This document shows, in pieces, positions 1-8,851 of a DNA stretch of 64,000 bases. The stretch covers positions 310,001 to 374,000 of the forward strand of contig NZ_JAHOPF010000003.1 in NCBI RefSeq assembly GCF_019038595.1. Reading direction: 5' to 3'. Position 1 is the stretch's first letter, and every line of letters starts with the position of its first letter. Below the pieces are notes generated by a model. It was given only the letters and a program-made list of their open reading frames with translations, was not told the origin of the DNA and made no database searches. This DNA comes from Kaistella soli (GTDB lineage Bacteria > Bacteroidota > Bacteroidia > Flavobacteriales > Weeksellaceae). The translations under genes and the position numbers were made by a program.

Positions 1-2
1 TC

Positions 3-593
3 TCTGAAAGAAGGAAAATTCTAGAAAATTTAATTGAAAAGCATCCGGTTGCAAGCATTAAAATTTCTGAAACTATAACCTTCGAAAAATGGGAAGAGTT
101 AGTGGATATCCGGGAAAATTCTCGCGAAAACAATAGCGAAGGTCTGATGCTGAAACAGAAAAATTCTCACTACCATTCCGGACGTAAAAAAGGCGACTGG
201 TGGAAATGGAAAGTAGATGCGTTAACTATAGATGCCGTATTAATCTACGCCCAGAAAGGAAGTGGAAGAAGGAGTGGATATTACACCGATTATACTTTTG
301 CCGTCAAAAAAGAAGATCAATTAGTTACTATAGCCAAAGCATATTCCGGATTGACCGACAAAGAAATTATGGAAGTCAGCGGGTTTGTAACCAAAAATTC
401 TCTGGAGAAATTCGGACCTGTGCGGACGGTAAAACCTGAACTTGTTTTTGAAATCGCTTTTGAAGGAATTGGATTAAGTAACCGTCATAAAAGTGGAGTA
501 GCACTACGATTTCCGCGGATTTTAAGATGGCGCCGCGATAAAAAAGCTGACGAAATTGATGATATTGAGGAAGTAAAAAAACTCATCAGATAA
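3..593 (+). CDS. ATP-dependent DNA ligase, C-terminal part (cut by window edge)
   Basis: The reading frame is open from base 3, so the N-terminal adenylation region with the catalytic lysine lies outside the window. The visible 196 residues carry the late nucleotidyltransferase motifs EGLMLK and WWKWK, followed by an OB-fold-like tail. It would seal nicks using ATP, unlike the NAD-dependent housekeeping LigA. The stop overlaps the start of the next gene as TAATG, so translation is probably coupled. The following helicase and phosphoesterase genes identify it as the ligase of the bacterial ligase-associated DNA repair module. An exonuclease gene would be expected just upstream. Confidence 0.88.
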   Translation, partial: SERRKILENLIEKHPVASIKISETITFEKWEELVDIRENSRENNSEGLMLKQKNSHYHSGRKKGDWWKWKVDALTIDAVLIYAQKGSGRRSGYYTDYTFAVKKEDQLVTIAKAYSGLTDKEIMEVSGFVTKNSLEKFGPVRTVKPELVFEIAFEGIGLSNRHKSGVALRFPRILRWRRDKKADEIDDIEEVKKLIR

Positions 594-3049
594 TGGCGAA
601 AAATTTTCTGGAATCTGAAGGTTACAGCATTGTAAAAAGTTGGCTCGGGGAAAAAGGTTTCGAGCCTTTCAGTTTTCAGCTCGAAACCTGGGAGAAATTC
701 GGGAAAAATTACAGCGGAATGGTCATCGCGCCTACAGGTTTTGGAAAAACATATTCTGTCTTTTTAGCCGTTATCACAGATTTTCTCAACAATCCCGATA
801 ATTATAAAGACGGTTTGCAGCTGCTTTGGATCACGCCGCTCCGCGCTCTTGCGAAAGACATCGCAAAAGCAATGACCGAGGCCATCGACGAAATCGGACT
901 CGACTGGAAAGTGGCGGTACGTAACGGCGACACACCTCAAGCTGAAAGGGTTTCCCAGACCAAGAAAATGCCCGAAATTCTCATCATCACTCCTGAAAGT
1001 CTTCAGCTTCTTTTAGCTCAGAAAAACAACCACAGGTTTTTTAAAAATCTGAAATGCATTGCTGTGGACGAATGGCACGAACTTTTGGGTTCCAAACGCG
1101 GGGTTTTGGTTGAATTGGCGTTATCACAGATCATCAGTTATCAGAAAAAACTGAAAATTTGGGGAATTACTGCAACTATTGGAAATCTTGATGAGGCGAT
1201 GGAAGTTTTAATTCCTTATCCGATTAAAAAAACAAAGGTTGTAGCAAAAGAAAAAAAGAAAATCGACATTATTCCCATTTTTCCTGATGAGGTTGAAATC
1301 CTTCCGTGGGCAGGGCATTTGGGAGCAAAACTCGTCGACAAAGTGGTTCCGGTCATTTTGCAGAGCAACACGACTTTGGTTTTTACCAATACAAGAAGTC
1401 AGGCGGAAATGTGGTATCAGTTATTGCTCAAAGAGTATCCTGATTTTGCCGGACAAATCGCTATTCATCACAGTTCCATTGACCGCGAATTAAGAATCTG
1501 GATCGAAGAAAATTTAAGTTCAGGATATTTAAAAGCCGTGATCTCAACATCATCTCTGGATTTGGGAGTGGATTTTAAGCCTGTGGATACGGTTATTCAG
1601 GTTGGATCAAGTAAAGGCGTTGCCAGATTTTTACAGCGGGCCGGACGAAGCGGACATTCCCCTTTCGAGACATCTAAAATTTATTTTGTTCCTACCCATT
1701 CTTTGGAACTGATTGAGGTTTCGGCGCTTAAAGAAGCTGTCAAACAAAAAATAATTGAGCCCCGAACGCCTGTGGTTATGGTTTTCGACGTGCTGATACA
1801 GTTTCTGATGACGTTGGCAGTTGGCGACGGTTTTGAAGAAAAGCCGCTTTTTGAACGCATCAGATCTACCTTTTCGTTTTCAGAAATCACTCCTGAAGAA
1901 TGGCAAAGTCTGCTGCAGTTTATTACGGTTGGCGGAGGTGCGCTCAAAAATTATGAAGAGTATCACAAAGTCATTATTGAAGACGGAATTTACAAGGTAA
2001 AACAGCGCCGGATTGCCATGCTTCACCGAATGAATATCGGTGTAATTGTAAGCGATGCCATGCTGAAAGTAAAATTTGTCAGCGGAGGTTATATCGGCAT
2101 GATTGAAGAATATTTCATCACCAGACTTAAGCCTGAAGATAAATTTATTTTGGCCGGCCGCGTTCTCGAAATTTCTCATATTAAAGAGATGACGGTTTAC
2201 GTAAGAAATTCAAAAGGAAAGGCCATTATTCCGAGTTATTTGGGCGGAAGATTACCACTGACTTCTCACTTGAGTCATTTGTTAAGACTTAAATTATCCG
2301 ATTCTTTACAGGCAAAATCATCAGAAAAAGAATTAAAATTCCTGCATCCTTTGTTGGTAAGTCAGGAACAGAATTCTCACATTCCGAAGGACGACGAATT
2401 TTTAGTCGAAATGATCGAAACCCGCGACGGTCACCATCTTTTCATGTATCCTTTTGAAGGCAGGCTTATACATGAAGTGATGGCGGCTTTAATTGCTTTC
2501 AGGATTTCTAAAATTACTCCGATTTCTTTTTCTATGGCGATGAACGATTACGGTTTCGAGCTGCTGAGTTCACAGGAAATTCCTATTAATGAGAGTGTTT
2601 TAAAAAATATTCTTTCCAAAGAAAATTTAATTCAGGACGTATTAAGCAGTGTAAATGCAACCGAAATGGCAAGAAGGAAATTCCGTGATATTGCGGTGAT
2701 TTCCGGAATGGTTGTTCAGAATTATCCCGGAATCCAGAAAAATAATAAAAGTCTTCAGGCGAGTTCGGGTTTGATATTTAATGTTCTGGAAGATTACAGC
2801 CCGGAAAATTTACTGTTGAAACAGGCTTATGCTGAGGTTTTCAATCAGCAGATCGACGAACACCGTCTGATGAATGCTTTCAAAAGAATAGAAAATTCCA
2901 AAATTATCCTCAAATTTGCAAACGCATTTACGCCGCTCAGTTTCCCGATAAAAGTCGACAGTTTGAGACAAAGTCTTACCAGTGAAGATTTGGATTCACG
3001 TATCATGAGACTTCAGAAGGAATCGATGAAAAAAATCATTGACAGCTGA
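593..3049 (+). CDS. Ligase-associated Lhr-like DEXH-box DNA helicase
   Basis: An 818-residue superfamily 2 helicase. Walker A is APTGFGKT (about residues 46-53), the DEXH box is DEWH (159-162), motif III appears as TAT, and motif VI as QRAGRSGH. After the two RecA-like domains comes a long C-terminal region as in Lhr (winged helix and Lhr core). Length matches the ligase-associated family, which is shorter than full-length Lhr. The expected role is ATP-driven 3'-5' unwinding during DNA repair. The start overlaps the ligase stop by one base and the pdeM gene follows within about 20 bases, so the three genes form one operon. Confidence 0.92.
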   Translation: MAKNFLESEGYSIVKSWLGEKGFEPFSFQLETWEKFGKNYSGMVIAPTGFGKTYSVFLAVITDFLNNPDNYKDGLQLLWITPLRALAKDIAKAMTEAIDEIGLDWKVAVRNGDTPQAERVSQTKKMPEILIITPESLQLLLAQKNNHRFFKNLKCIAVDEWHELLGSKRGVLVELALSQIISYQKKLKIWGITATIGNLDEAMEVLIPYPIKKTKVVAKEKKKIDIIPIFPDEVEILPWAGHLGAKLVDKVVPVILQSNTTLVFTNTRSQAEMWYQLLLKEYPDFAGQIAIHHSSIDRELRIWIEENLSSGYLKAVISTSSLDLGVDFKPVDTVIQVGSSKGVARFLQRAGRSGHSPFETSKIYFVPTHSLELIEVSALKEAVKQKIIEPRTPVVMVFDVLIQFLMTLAVGDGFEEKPLFERIRSTFSFSEITPEEWQSLLQFITVGGGALKNYEEYHKVIIEDGIYKVKQRRIAMLHRMNIGVIVSDAMLKVKFVSGGYIGMIEEYFITRLKPEDKFILAGRVLEISHIKEMTVYVRNSKGKAIIPSYLGGRLPLTSHLSHLLRLKLSDSLQAKSSEKELKFLHPLLVSQEQNSHIPKDDEFLVEMIETRDGHHLFMYPFEGRLIHEVMAALIAFRISKITPISFSMAMNDYGFELLSSQEIPINESVLKNILSKENLIQDVLSSVNATEMARRKFRDIAVISGMVVQNYPGIQKNNKSLQASSGLIFNVLEDYSPENLLLKQAYAEVFNQQIDEHRLMNAFKRIENSKIILKFANAFTPLSFPIKVDSLRQSLTSEDLDSRIMRLQKESMKKIIDS

Positions 3050-3071
3050 AAATGAAGCGTTCAAAATAATA

Positions 3072-3716
3072 ATGATTAAGATCTTAGAGAAAACAATACA
3101 GCACGAAAAACTTATTTTCACCAACCAGAAAGCAGTTTATTGGGAACGCGAAAAAACATTGATAATCAGTGATTTGCATGTTGGAAAGTCTGCGCATTTC
3201 CGTAAGAGTGGAATCGCAATTTCTTCTCAGGTTTTGCATGATGATTTAGAAATTTTAGAAAACCTGATTTCTTTTTTTGAGGTAAATCACGTTCTGATTG
3301 TCGGCGATCTTTTTCATGCCGGACACAACAGTGATCTTGAAATTTTCTGTGACTGGAGGAACCGCTTTCCGGATTTAAAAATCACTTTAATTAAAGGGAA
3401 TCACGACAGAATTGCACCAAAATTTTACGAAGAATACTGCATCGATGTGGTAGAGAAATCTTTACAGATTCCGCCCTTTACCTTTGTACACGAACCTGAA
3501 AACAGTGAGGAACTGTTTACCGTTTCCGGACACATTCATCCAGGAGTTGTTTTTCAGGGAAAAGCTCGGCAGGCGTTTAAACTTCCGTGTTTCGCCTTGT
3601 CTGAAAACCAGTTGATTCTTCCTGCCTTCAGCAAATTCACAGGTCTGGATACAAAAACGCTGAAAGGAAATTTTAAAAAAATAGCTTTTACCAAAGGCAT
3701 TATATTTGATTGTTAG
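3072..3716 (+). CDS. pdeM: Ligase-associated endonuclease PdeM (metallophosphoesterase)
   Basis: A 214-residue calcineurin-like phosphoesterase with all metal-binding motifs in order: SDLHVGK, GDLFHAG, GNHD and GHIHPG. In the ligase-associated DNA damage response module this protein is the endonuclease partner of the ligase and Lhr-like helicase. I take the ATG at 3072 as start. A TTG at 3039 would add 11 residues and overlap the helicase by 11 bases, which is possible but less natural. The next gene begins only 15 bases after the stop, though it is functionally unrelated. Confidence 0.88.
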   Translation: MIKILEKTIQHEKLIFTNQKAVYWEREKTLIISDLHVGKSAHFRKSGIAISSQVLHDDLEILENLISFFEVNHVLIVGDLFHAGHNSDLEIFCDWRNRFPDLKITLIKGNHDRIAPKFYEEYCIDVVEKSLQIPPFTFVHEPENSEELFTVSGHIHPGVVFQGKARQAFKLPCFALSENQLILPAFSKFTGLDTKTLKGNFKKIAFTKGIIFDC

Positions 3717-3731
3717 TCGGAAAACTTATCA

Positions 3732-4271
3732 ATGAAAAATATGGCAAAAATTGCAATTCCTGTTTCTCTGGGAATTTTAGGATTATTAATTTTTAACTCC
3801 TGTTCTGTAGGAATTCCTGACGGAGCGACAGCCGTTAAAAATTTTGACTCTAAAAAATATTTGGGTAAATGGTATGAAATTGCACGTTTCGATTTCCGTT
3901 TTGAAAAAGATATGAATAATGTTACCGCAGAATATTCCATGAAAGACAACGGACATATTAAAGTGGATAACAAAGGTTATAATTATGTTAAAAAAGAATG
4001 GAAAGGGAGCATTGGTGAAGCCCGGTTCGTAGAAGACGAAAAAACAGCGCGTCTGAAAGTTTCGTTTTTTAAGCCTATTTGGGCCGGCTATAATGTGATT
4101 GATCTTGATGAAAACTACCGTTACGCTTTGGTTGTAGGTAATAATTTAGATTATTTGTGGATTCTCTCCCGTGAAAAAACAATTCCTGAAGATATAAAAC
4201 AGCGGTTTTTAGAAAAAGCGAAAAATTTAGGTTACAAAACAGAAAATTTGATCTGGACAAAACAGGATTAA
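3732..4271 (+). CDS. blc: Lipocalin family lipoprotein (Blc-like)
   Basis: A 179-residue protein with an N-terminal lipoprotein signal (hydrophobic stretch ending FNSC, Cys at about residue 24) and the lipocalin G-x-W motif in LGKWYEIARFD at the start of the mature domain. The body fits the single beta-barrel of the bacterial outer-membrane lipocalins that bind fatty acids or lysophospholipids. It follows pdeM by 15 bases and ends before a strong terminator, so it may be the last gene of that transcript. An ATG three codons in is an alternative start. Confidence 0.85.
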   Translation: MKNMAKIAIPVSLGILGLLIFNSCSVGIPDGATAVKNFDSKKYLGKWYEIARFDFRFEKDMNNVTAEYSMKDNGHIKVDNKGYNYVKKEWKGSIGEARFVEDEKTARLKVSFFKPIWAGYNVIDLDENYRYALVVGNNLDYLWILSREKTIPEDIKQRFLEKAKNLGYKTENLIWTKQD

Positions 4272-4296
4272 AATTCTCGGTTAAGAATAATATATC

Positions 4297-4320
4297 AGCG
4301 GACATGGTCCGCTTTTTTTT
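4297..4320 (+). terminator. Rho-independent terminator after the lipocalin gene
   Basis: Perfect 7-base stem AGCGGAC / GTCCGCT with a 3-base loop, followed by eight T. Confidence 0.9.
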
Positions 4321-4412
4321 GTGCCTTTAAAATGACTTGGAAGAACAAAAATTAAAAAAATATAACGTCAACTCGTTTTAAAATTTAGTAAATTTACAGT
4401 TCAAATATCTAC

Positions 4413-5663
4413 ATGAAAGCAGTTCTCATTACCATCGGCGACGAAATTTTATCCGGGAATACTATTGATACGAATTCAAATTTTATTGCAGCGCAACTCA
4501 AAAATATAGGAATTTCGGTAGCACAGATCTTTACAGTTTCCGATGAAATTGAAACCATCAAAAAAGCACTGGAATCCGCTTTCGAAATTGGAAATATTGT
4601 GATTGCTACAGGAGGCCTCGGTCCCACCAAAGACGATAAAACCAAAACTGCATTTGCAGAGTTTTTTAATGACGAGCTGAAGCTGGATGGTAAAACTTTT
4701 GAACATCTGAAAAAACTCATGATTAAAAGAAACCGCGAGCATTTGCTGGAAATCAATAAAAACCAGGCTGTAGTTTTATCCAAAGCCCATGTTTTTCAGA
4801 ATGAAAACGGAACCGCACCATGCCAGATGATTGAAGAAAACGGAAAAATCGCGATCTGCCTTCCCGGTGTTCCGTACGAAGTAAAACCTTTGATCAAGGA
4901 TAAAATCATTCCTTTTCTGAAGGAAAAATTTGTTTTAAACTATATTTCATCAAAAATAATTTCGGTCGTCGATTTTCCTGAAAGTTTGCTGGCACTAACG
5001 ATCGAAGACTGGGAACTTTCACTTCCTGAAAATATTTCACTGTCTTACCTGCCTATCGGAAACCGGGTGAAACTTAGATTGACGGGAGTTGGCAATGATT
5101 TTCAGAAAGTTGAAAACCAATTAAATGTGGAAATCGAGAAGCTGAAACCTTTAATTGGTGAAAAGGTGATTTCCTGGGACGGAAACGAAATTCAGGAAAT
5201 CCTTAAAGAAATTTTAATGGAAAAGAATCTTACCATTTCCGTTGCTGAAAGCTGTACCGGCGGAGAAATATCGCGTTTGATCACGTCGGTTTCGGGAAGT
5301 TCCGAATATTTTTCAGGCGGAATAATTCCTTACGATTATCGCAAAAAAATAGAAATTCTTGGTGTTTCAGAAAAAACAATTTCAGAGAAAACGGTCGTTT
5401 CAGAAGAAGTGGCTCAGGAGATGAGTCTTGGATGCCAGAAATTATTCAAAACCGATATTTCCCTTTCTACGACGGGAGTTTCAGGACCGACTTCGGATGA
5501 ATTTAATAATGAAATAGGAACGGTTTTTTATTCAGTCCGGGTGAAAGATTTCGAAAAGACAAACCGTCTTTTTCTTCCGCATATGGAAAGGAATGATTTT
5601 GCGAACTTTGTTTCACAGCGCGTACTGCAGGATTTGGTGGAAATACTGATCCGCCAGAAATAG
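4413..5663 (+). CDS. cinA: CinA: competence/damage-inducible protein, NMN amidohydrolase
   Basis: A 416-residue CinA. The N-terminal half is the molybdopterin-binding-like (COG1058) domain, beginning with the typical ITIGDEILSG and containing ATGGLGPTKDD. The C-terminal part (about residues 255-416) is the PncC amidase domain with VAESCTGG and STTGVSGP motifs. The enzyme deamidates nicotinamide mononucleotide for NAD recycling, and the N-terminal domain has ADP-ribose pyrophosphatase activity in studied homologues. Length is normal. It stands alone between a terminator and a signal-peptide gene. Confidence 0.95.
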   Translation: MKAVLITIGDEILSGNTIDTNSNFIAAQLKNIGISVAQIFTVSDEIETIKKALESAFEIGNIVIATGGLGPTKDDKTKTAFAEFFNDELKLDGKTFEHLKKLMIKRNREHLLEINKNQAVVLSKAHVFQNENGTAPCQMIEENGKIAICLPGVPYEVKPLIKDKIIPFLKEKFVLNYISSKIISVVDFPESLLALTIEDWELSLPENISLSYLPIGNRVKLRLTGVGNDFQKVENQLNVEIEKLKPLIGEKVISWDGNEIQEILKEILMEKNLTISVAESCTGGEISRLITSVSGSSEYFSGGIIPYDYRKKIEILGVSEKTISEKTVVSEEVAQEMSLGCQKLFKTDISLSTTGVSGPTSDEFNNEIGTVFYSVRVKDFEKTNRLFLPHMERNDFANFVSQRVLQDLVEILIRQK

Positions 5664-5732
5664 CACCGGAATAAATTTTAATGAAAATAAAATACTCAGG
5701 TGACCGTTAATAGAAAAGTAAAATAGAATATT

Positions 5733-6395
5733 ATGAAGAAAGTATTAGGTAGTTTTTTGGTTCTGGCGTTTCAGATCTCATTTGCACAGTCCACAAGAAA
5801 TGTTGGTGAATTTTCATCTTTGAAAGTGTACAATAAAATAAGTGTGACGCTGATTCAGTCCAATGAAAACAAAGTGGAAACGGAAGGTAATAATCCCGAT
5901 GTAGAAACCGTCAATAAAAACGGAGAACTGAAAATAAAGATGTCGCCGGCAAAGATTCTGCAGGGAAATCAGGTTGCGGTAAAGGTTTATTATGAAAAAC
6001 TGAACGATATTCAGGCAAGTCAGGGTTCATCTGTTTCGTCTTCTGATGATGTAGAATCGAATATGTTGTCGCTTACTTCCAATGAAGGTTCAAAAATAGT
6101 TTTGAATGTTGATGCCCGTAAATTAAATATCAAAACCAATTCAGGTGGAGAAATAAAAGTTTCAGGGACAGCCGATAATCAGGATATCATTGTAAACTCC
6201 GGCGGAAAATATTTGGGAAGAAATATTGAATCGCAGAATTCAACAGTAACAGCAAATGCCGGCGGATTTGCAGAACTGAATGTTTCCGAATCGGTAAATG
6301 CCACCACCAGAGCAGGCGGAATTATTGATATCTACGGAGATCCCAACGACCGGAAAGTTAAAAACGTAATCGGCGGAAAAATAAATTTTAAATAA
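5733..6395 (+). CDS. Secreted head-GIN / DUF2807 family protein
   Basis: A 220-residue protein with a Sec signal peptide (MKKVLGSFLVLAFQISFAQ). The rest is a putative auto-transporter adhesin head-GIN domain (DUF2807), a right-handed beta-helix-like fold rich in Gly, Ser and Asn. Family members are periplasmic or surface proteins of unknown function, widespread in Bacteroidota. No T9SS C-terminal domain is present. It is followed by a perfect palindromic terminator. Confidence 0.8.
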   Translation: MKKVLGSFLVLAFQISFAQSTRNVGEFSSLKVYNKISVTLIQSNENKVETEGNNPDVETVNKNGELKIKMSPAKILQGNQVAVKVYYEKLNDIQASQGSSVSSSDDVESNMLSLTSNEGSKIVLNVDARKLNIKTNSGGEIKVSGTADNQDIIVNSGGKYLGRNIESQNSTVTANAGGFAELNVSESVNATTRAGGIIDIYGDPNDRKVKNVIGGKINFK

Positions 6396-6402
6396 ACTCA
6401 GC

Positions 6403-6429
6403 AAACCATTCTTTAAAGAATGGTTTTTT
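6403..6429 (+). terminator. Palindromic terminator after the DUF2807 gene
   Basis: A 24-base perfect palindrome with arms AAACCATTCTTT and AAAGAATGGTTT, running into a T-tract. Confidence 0.85.
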
Positions 6430-6492
6430 AATTTGCTGTAACTGTAACATTTAAAAATTATTGAAGACTAAATAATAAATAATCTTTCATCA

Positions 6493-8580
6493 ATGAAAAA
6501 ATTAAACATAACCGTTCTTGCATTCGCCGGAATGATTGCACTGAATTCCTGTGCGACAAAAACTGCTGCACCTACACCACCAGAAACACCTGTTCCGCCT
6601 ATGGAAACTGTAAAAGAAACCCCCGAAAACGGCCTGGACCTGACAACGATGGACAAAGCTGTCCGTCCGCAGGATGATATTTATAATTTCGTGAACGGAA
6701 GCTGGATGAAAACCGCGGTAATTCCGTCGGATAAATCCACTTGGGGAAGTTTCAACAAACTGGCGGAGGATACGGATAATCATTCAATGACGATTCTGAA
6801 TTCTCTACTGACAGAGAAATTTGCTGAAGGAAGTGAGGGCAAAAAAATTCAGGATCTGTACGCCACGTATATGAATATGGACAAGCGGAATGCAGACGGA
6901 ATTGCACCTATTAAAGCTGATCTGGCAAAAATCGATGCAATAAAATCTCTTTCCGATTTACAGAATTATCTGATAGCAGCAACTACAAACGGCGAAAATC
7001 CTTTCTATGCATGGGGTGTTGATTCAGATTTGAAAGATTCAAAAATGAACGCGGTTTACTTGGGTGACGCAAATTTAGGAATGGGCCGCGACTATTACCA
7101 GAAAGAAAATGCGAAAAACACTGAAGCACTGGCGGAATACACCAAATATGTCGCTTCAATGCTGGAAGTTTTAGGTTATAAAAATTCTGCTGCGGCAGCC
7201 CAGAATATTGTAAAATTTGAAAAAAGTATTGCTCAAACTTATCTGACCAACGAGCAGATCCGTGATGCGACTCTGCAGTATAATCCTGAAACAATGAGCC
7301 AGCTTTCAGGCATGGTGAAAAATGTAAACCTTCCGAAATATCTGAATGCGGTAGGCGTAAATACTGATAAAGTAATTGTAGGCGAACTGAAGTATTATAA
7401 AAGCCTTGATAAATTCATCAACGCTAAAAATATTCCTTTAATTAAGGATTATATGAAGTTTCATTTGCTTTCGGGAAGCGCCAGTTACCTCTCTAAAGAT
7501 CTGGATGATAAAAAATTCAGTTTTTACGGAAAATATTTAAGAGGTCAGGACGTTCAGCGTGCGCAGAACAAAAGAGGTTTTGAGGTAATCAACGGTGTTT
7601 TGGGTGAAGCTTTCGGTAAATTGTATGTAGAAAAATATTTCCCTGCAGAAGCGAAATCCCAAATGGTTGAACTGATCGACTATCTGAAAAAAAGTTTCAC
7701 TTCCCACATCAACGGTTTGGCTTGGATGTCACCGGTAACCAAGGAAAAAGCATTGGCGAAACTCAACAAATTCACTGTAAAAGTTGCCTATCCGGACAAG
7801 TGGAAAGATTATTCAAAATTAACCATCAACTCGGAAGCTAACGGCGGAACTTTATACAAAAATCTCCAGAACGTTACCGAATGGCAATACCAAAAAGATC
7901 TTGATAAAATCGGAAAACCTGTTGACAGAACCGAATGGGGAATGTCTCCGCAAACGGTAAATGCTTACTACAATCCTTTGAACAACGAAATCGTTTTCCC
8001 TGCCGCCATTTTGCAGCCGCCATTCTTTAATCCGAATGCAGATGCAGCCGTTAATTTTGGAGGAATCGGAGCGGTTATCGGCCACGAAATGACTCACGGT
8101 TTTGATGATTCCGGAGCGCAGTTCGATGCAGACGGAAACCTTGTTGACTGGTGGACCGCGGAAGACAAAACCAATTTCGAAAAAGCTACAAAATCTCTTG
8201 CAGCACAATATGACAGCTACGAACCGGTAAAAGGAACCCACGTAAACGGAACTTTCACTAACGGTGAAAATATTGCAGATCTTGGCGGCGTAAATATTTC
8301 TTATGACGCGCTTCAGATGTACCTGAAAGATCACGGAAATCCGGGATTAATAAGTGGTTATACTCAAGATCAGCGTTTCTTCATGAGCTGGGCAACCGTT
8401 TGGAGAACCTTGCAGAAAGAAGCGGCTTTGATCAATCAGATCAAAACCAACGAACACGCGCCGGGGCTTTACCGTGCATTCGGGCCTTTGGTAAACACGG
8501 ATGCTTTCTATAAAGCGTTTGAAGTGAAGGAAGGAGACAAACTTTACAAAAAACCGGAAGACCGCATCAAAATCTGGTAA
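6493..8580 (+). CDS. pepO: M13 family zinc metallopeptidase lipoprotein (first tandem copy)
   Basis: A 695-residue neprilysin-like endopeptidase. The N-terminus is a lipoprotein signal (ALNSC, Cys at about 19) followed by a Pro-rich linker. The zinc site is HEMTH (His531, Glu532, His535); the third ligand is in ENIADLGG (Glu592, with Asp596). The C-terminal ...RIKIW matches the family end, in which a Trp is invariant. It should cleave short peptides at the cell envelope. The next gene encodes a paralogue of exactly the same length, so this is a tandem duplication. Confidence 0.95.
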   Translation: MKKLNITVLAFAGMIALNSCATKTAAPTPPETPVPPMETVKETPENGLDLTTMDKAVRPQDDIYNFVNGSWMKTAVIPSDKSTWGSFNKLAEDTDNHSMTILNSLLTEKFAEGSEGKKIQDLYATYMNMDKRNADGIAPIKADLAKIDAIKSLSDLQNYLIAATTNGENPFYAWGVDSDLKDSKMNAVYLGDANLGMGRDYYQKENAKNTEALAEYTKYVASMLEVLGYKNSAAAAQNIVKFEKSIAQTYLTNEQIRDATLQYNPETMSQLSGMVKNVNLPKYLNAVGVNTDKVIVGELKYYKSLDKFINAKNIPLIKDYMKFHLLSGSASYLSKDLDDKKFSFYGKYLRGQDVQRAQNKRGFEVINGVLGEAFGKLYVEKYFPAEAKSQMVELIDYLKKSFTSHINGLAWMSPVTKEKALAKLNKFTVKVAYPDKWKDYSKLTINSEANGGTLYKNLQNVTEWQYQKDLDKIGKPVDRTEWGMSPQTVNAYYNPLNNEIVFPAAILQPPFFNPNADAAVNFGGIGAVIGHEMTHGFDDSGAQFDADGNLVDWWTAEDKTNFEKATKSLAAQYDSYEPVKGTHVNGTFTNGENIADLGGVNISYDALQMYLKDHGNPGLISGYTQDQRFFMSWATVWRTLQKEAALINQIKTNEHAPGLYRAFGPLVNTDAFYKAFEVKEGDKLYKKPEDRIKIW

Positions 8581-8600
8581 ACCGAAACCATAATTTGTTT

Positions 8601-8634
8601 AAAATCACTCAATTTTTTTTGAGTGATTTTTTTT
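8601..8634 (+). terminator. Terminator after the first M13 gene
   Basis: Perfect 12-base arms AAAATCACTCAA / TTGAGTGATTTT with a 6-T loop, followed by a T-run. Confidence 0.85.
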
Positions 8635-8640
8635 GGAATG

Positions 8641-8760
8641 ATGAGGGCGTATCCCTCGCCCTTGCTTTCCCTTCGCTTGGGTCGCGCTATCCGCTATATC
8701 TTTTTCGGTTTGCGGCGGCGAAGCCGCCGCAAACCGAAAAAGGATGCCGCTTCTATCGCT
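8641..8760. repeat. Intergenic hairpin repeat, copy A
   Basis: Between the two M13 genes. A small hairpin (GAGGG...CCCTC, about 8643-8657) is followed by CGCTATATC (8692-8700), a perfect 19-base inverted repeat (8701-8719 and 8723-8741, loop GAA), and then GGATGCCGCT (8742-8751). The same flanks around a different hairpin occur at 33141-33196, and a left-half copy at 36783-36806. Short open frames across this stretch have no coding support. Confidence 0.75.
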
Positions 8761-8851
8761 TACGCAGTGCACGTTTCTCCCCGGAAACCATATCCCCAGT
8801 CAAAAATATTTTCTATCTTTGATTTAAATCAATAAAACTTTAAAATTTCTA

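Noticed and set aside
7852-8334. 160-residue minus-strand frame inside the first M13 gene
   Set aside because: Lies opposite the zinc-binding region of a clear metallopeptidase; shadow frame.
8595-8835. Two overlapping plus-strand frames of 70-75 residues between the M13 genes
   Set aside because: They run through the terminator and the perfect hairpin repeat; composition is that of the repeat, with no domain or start signal.
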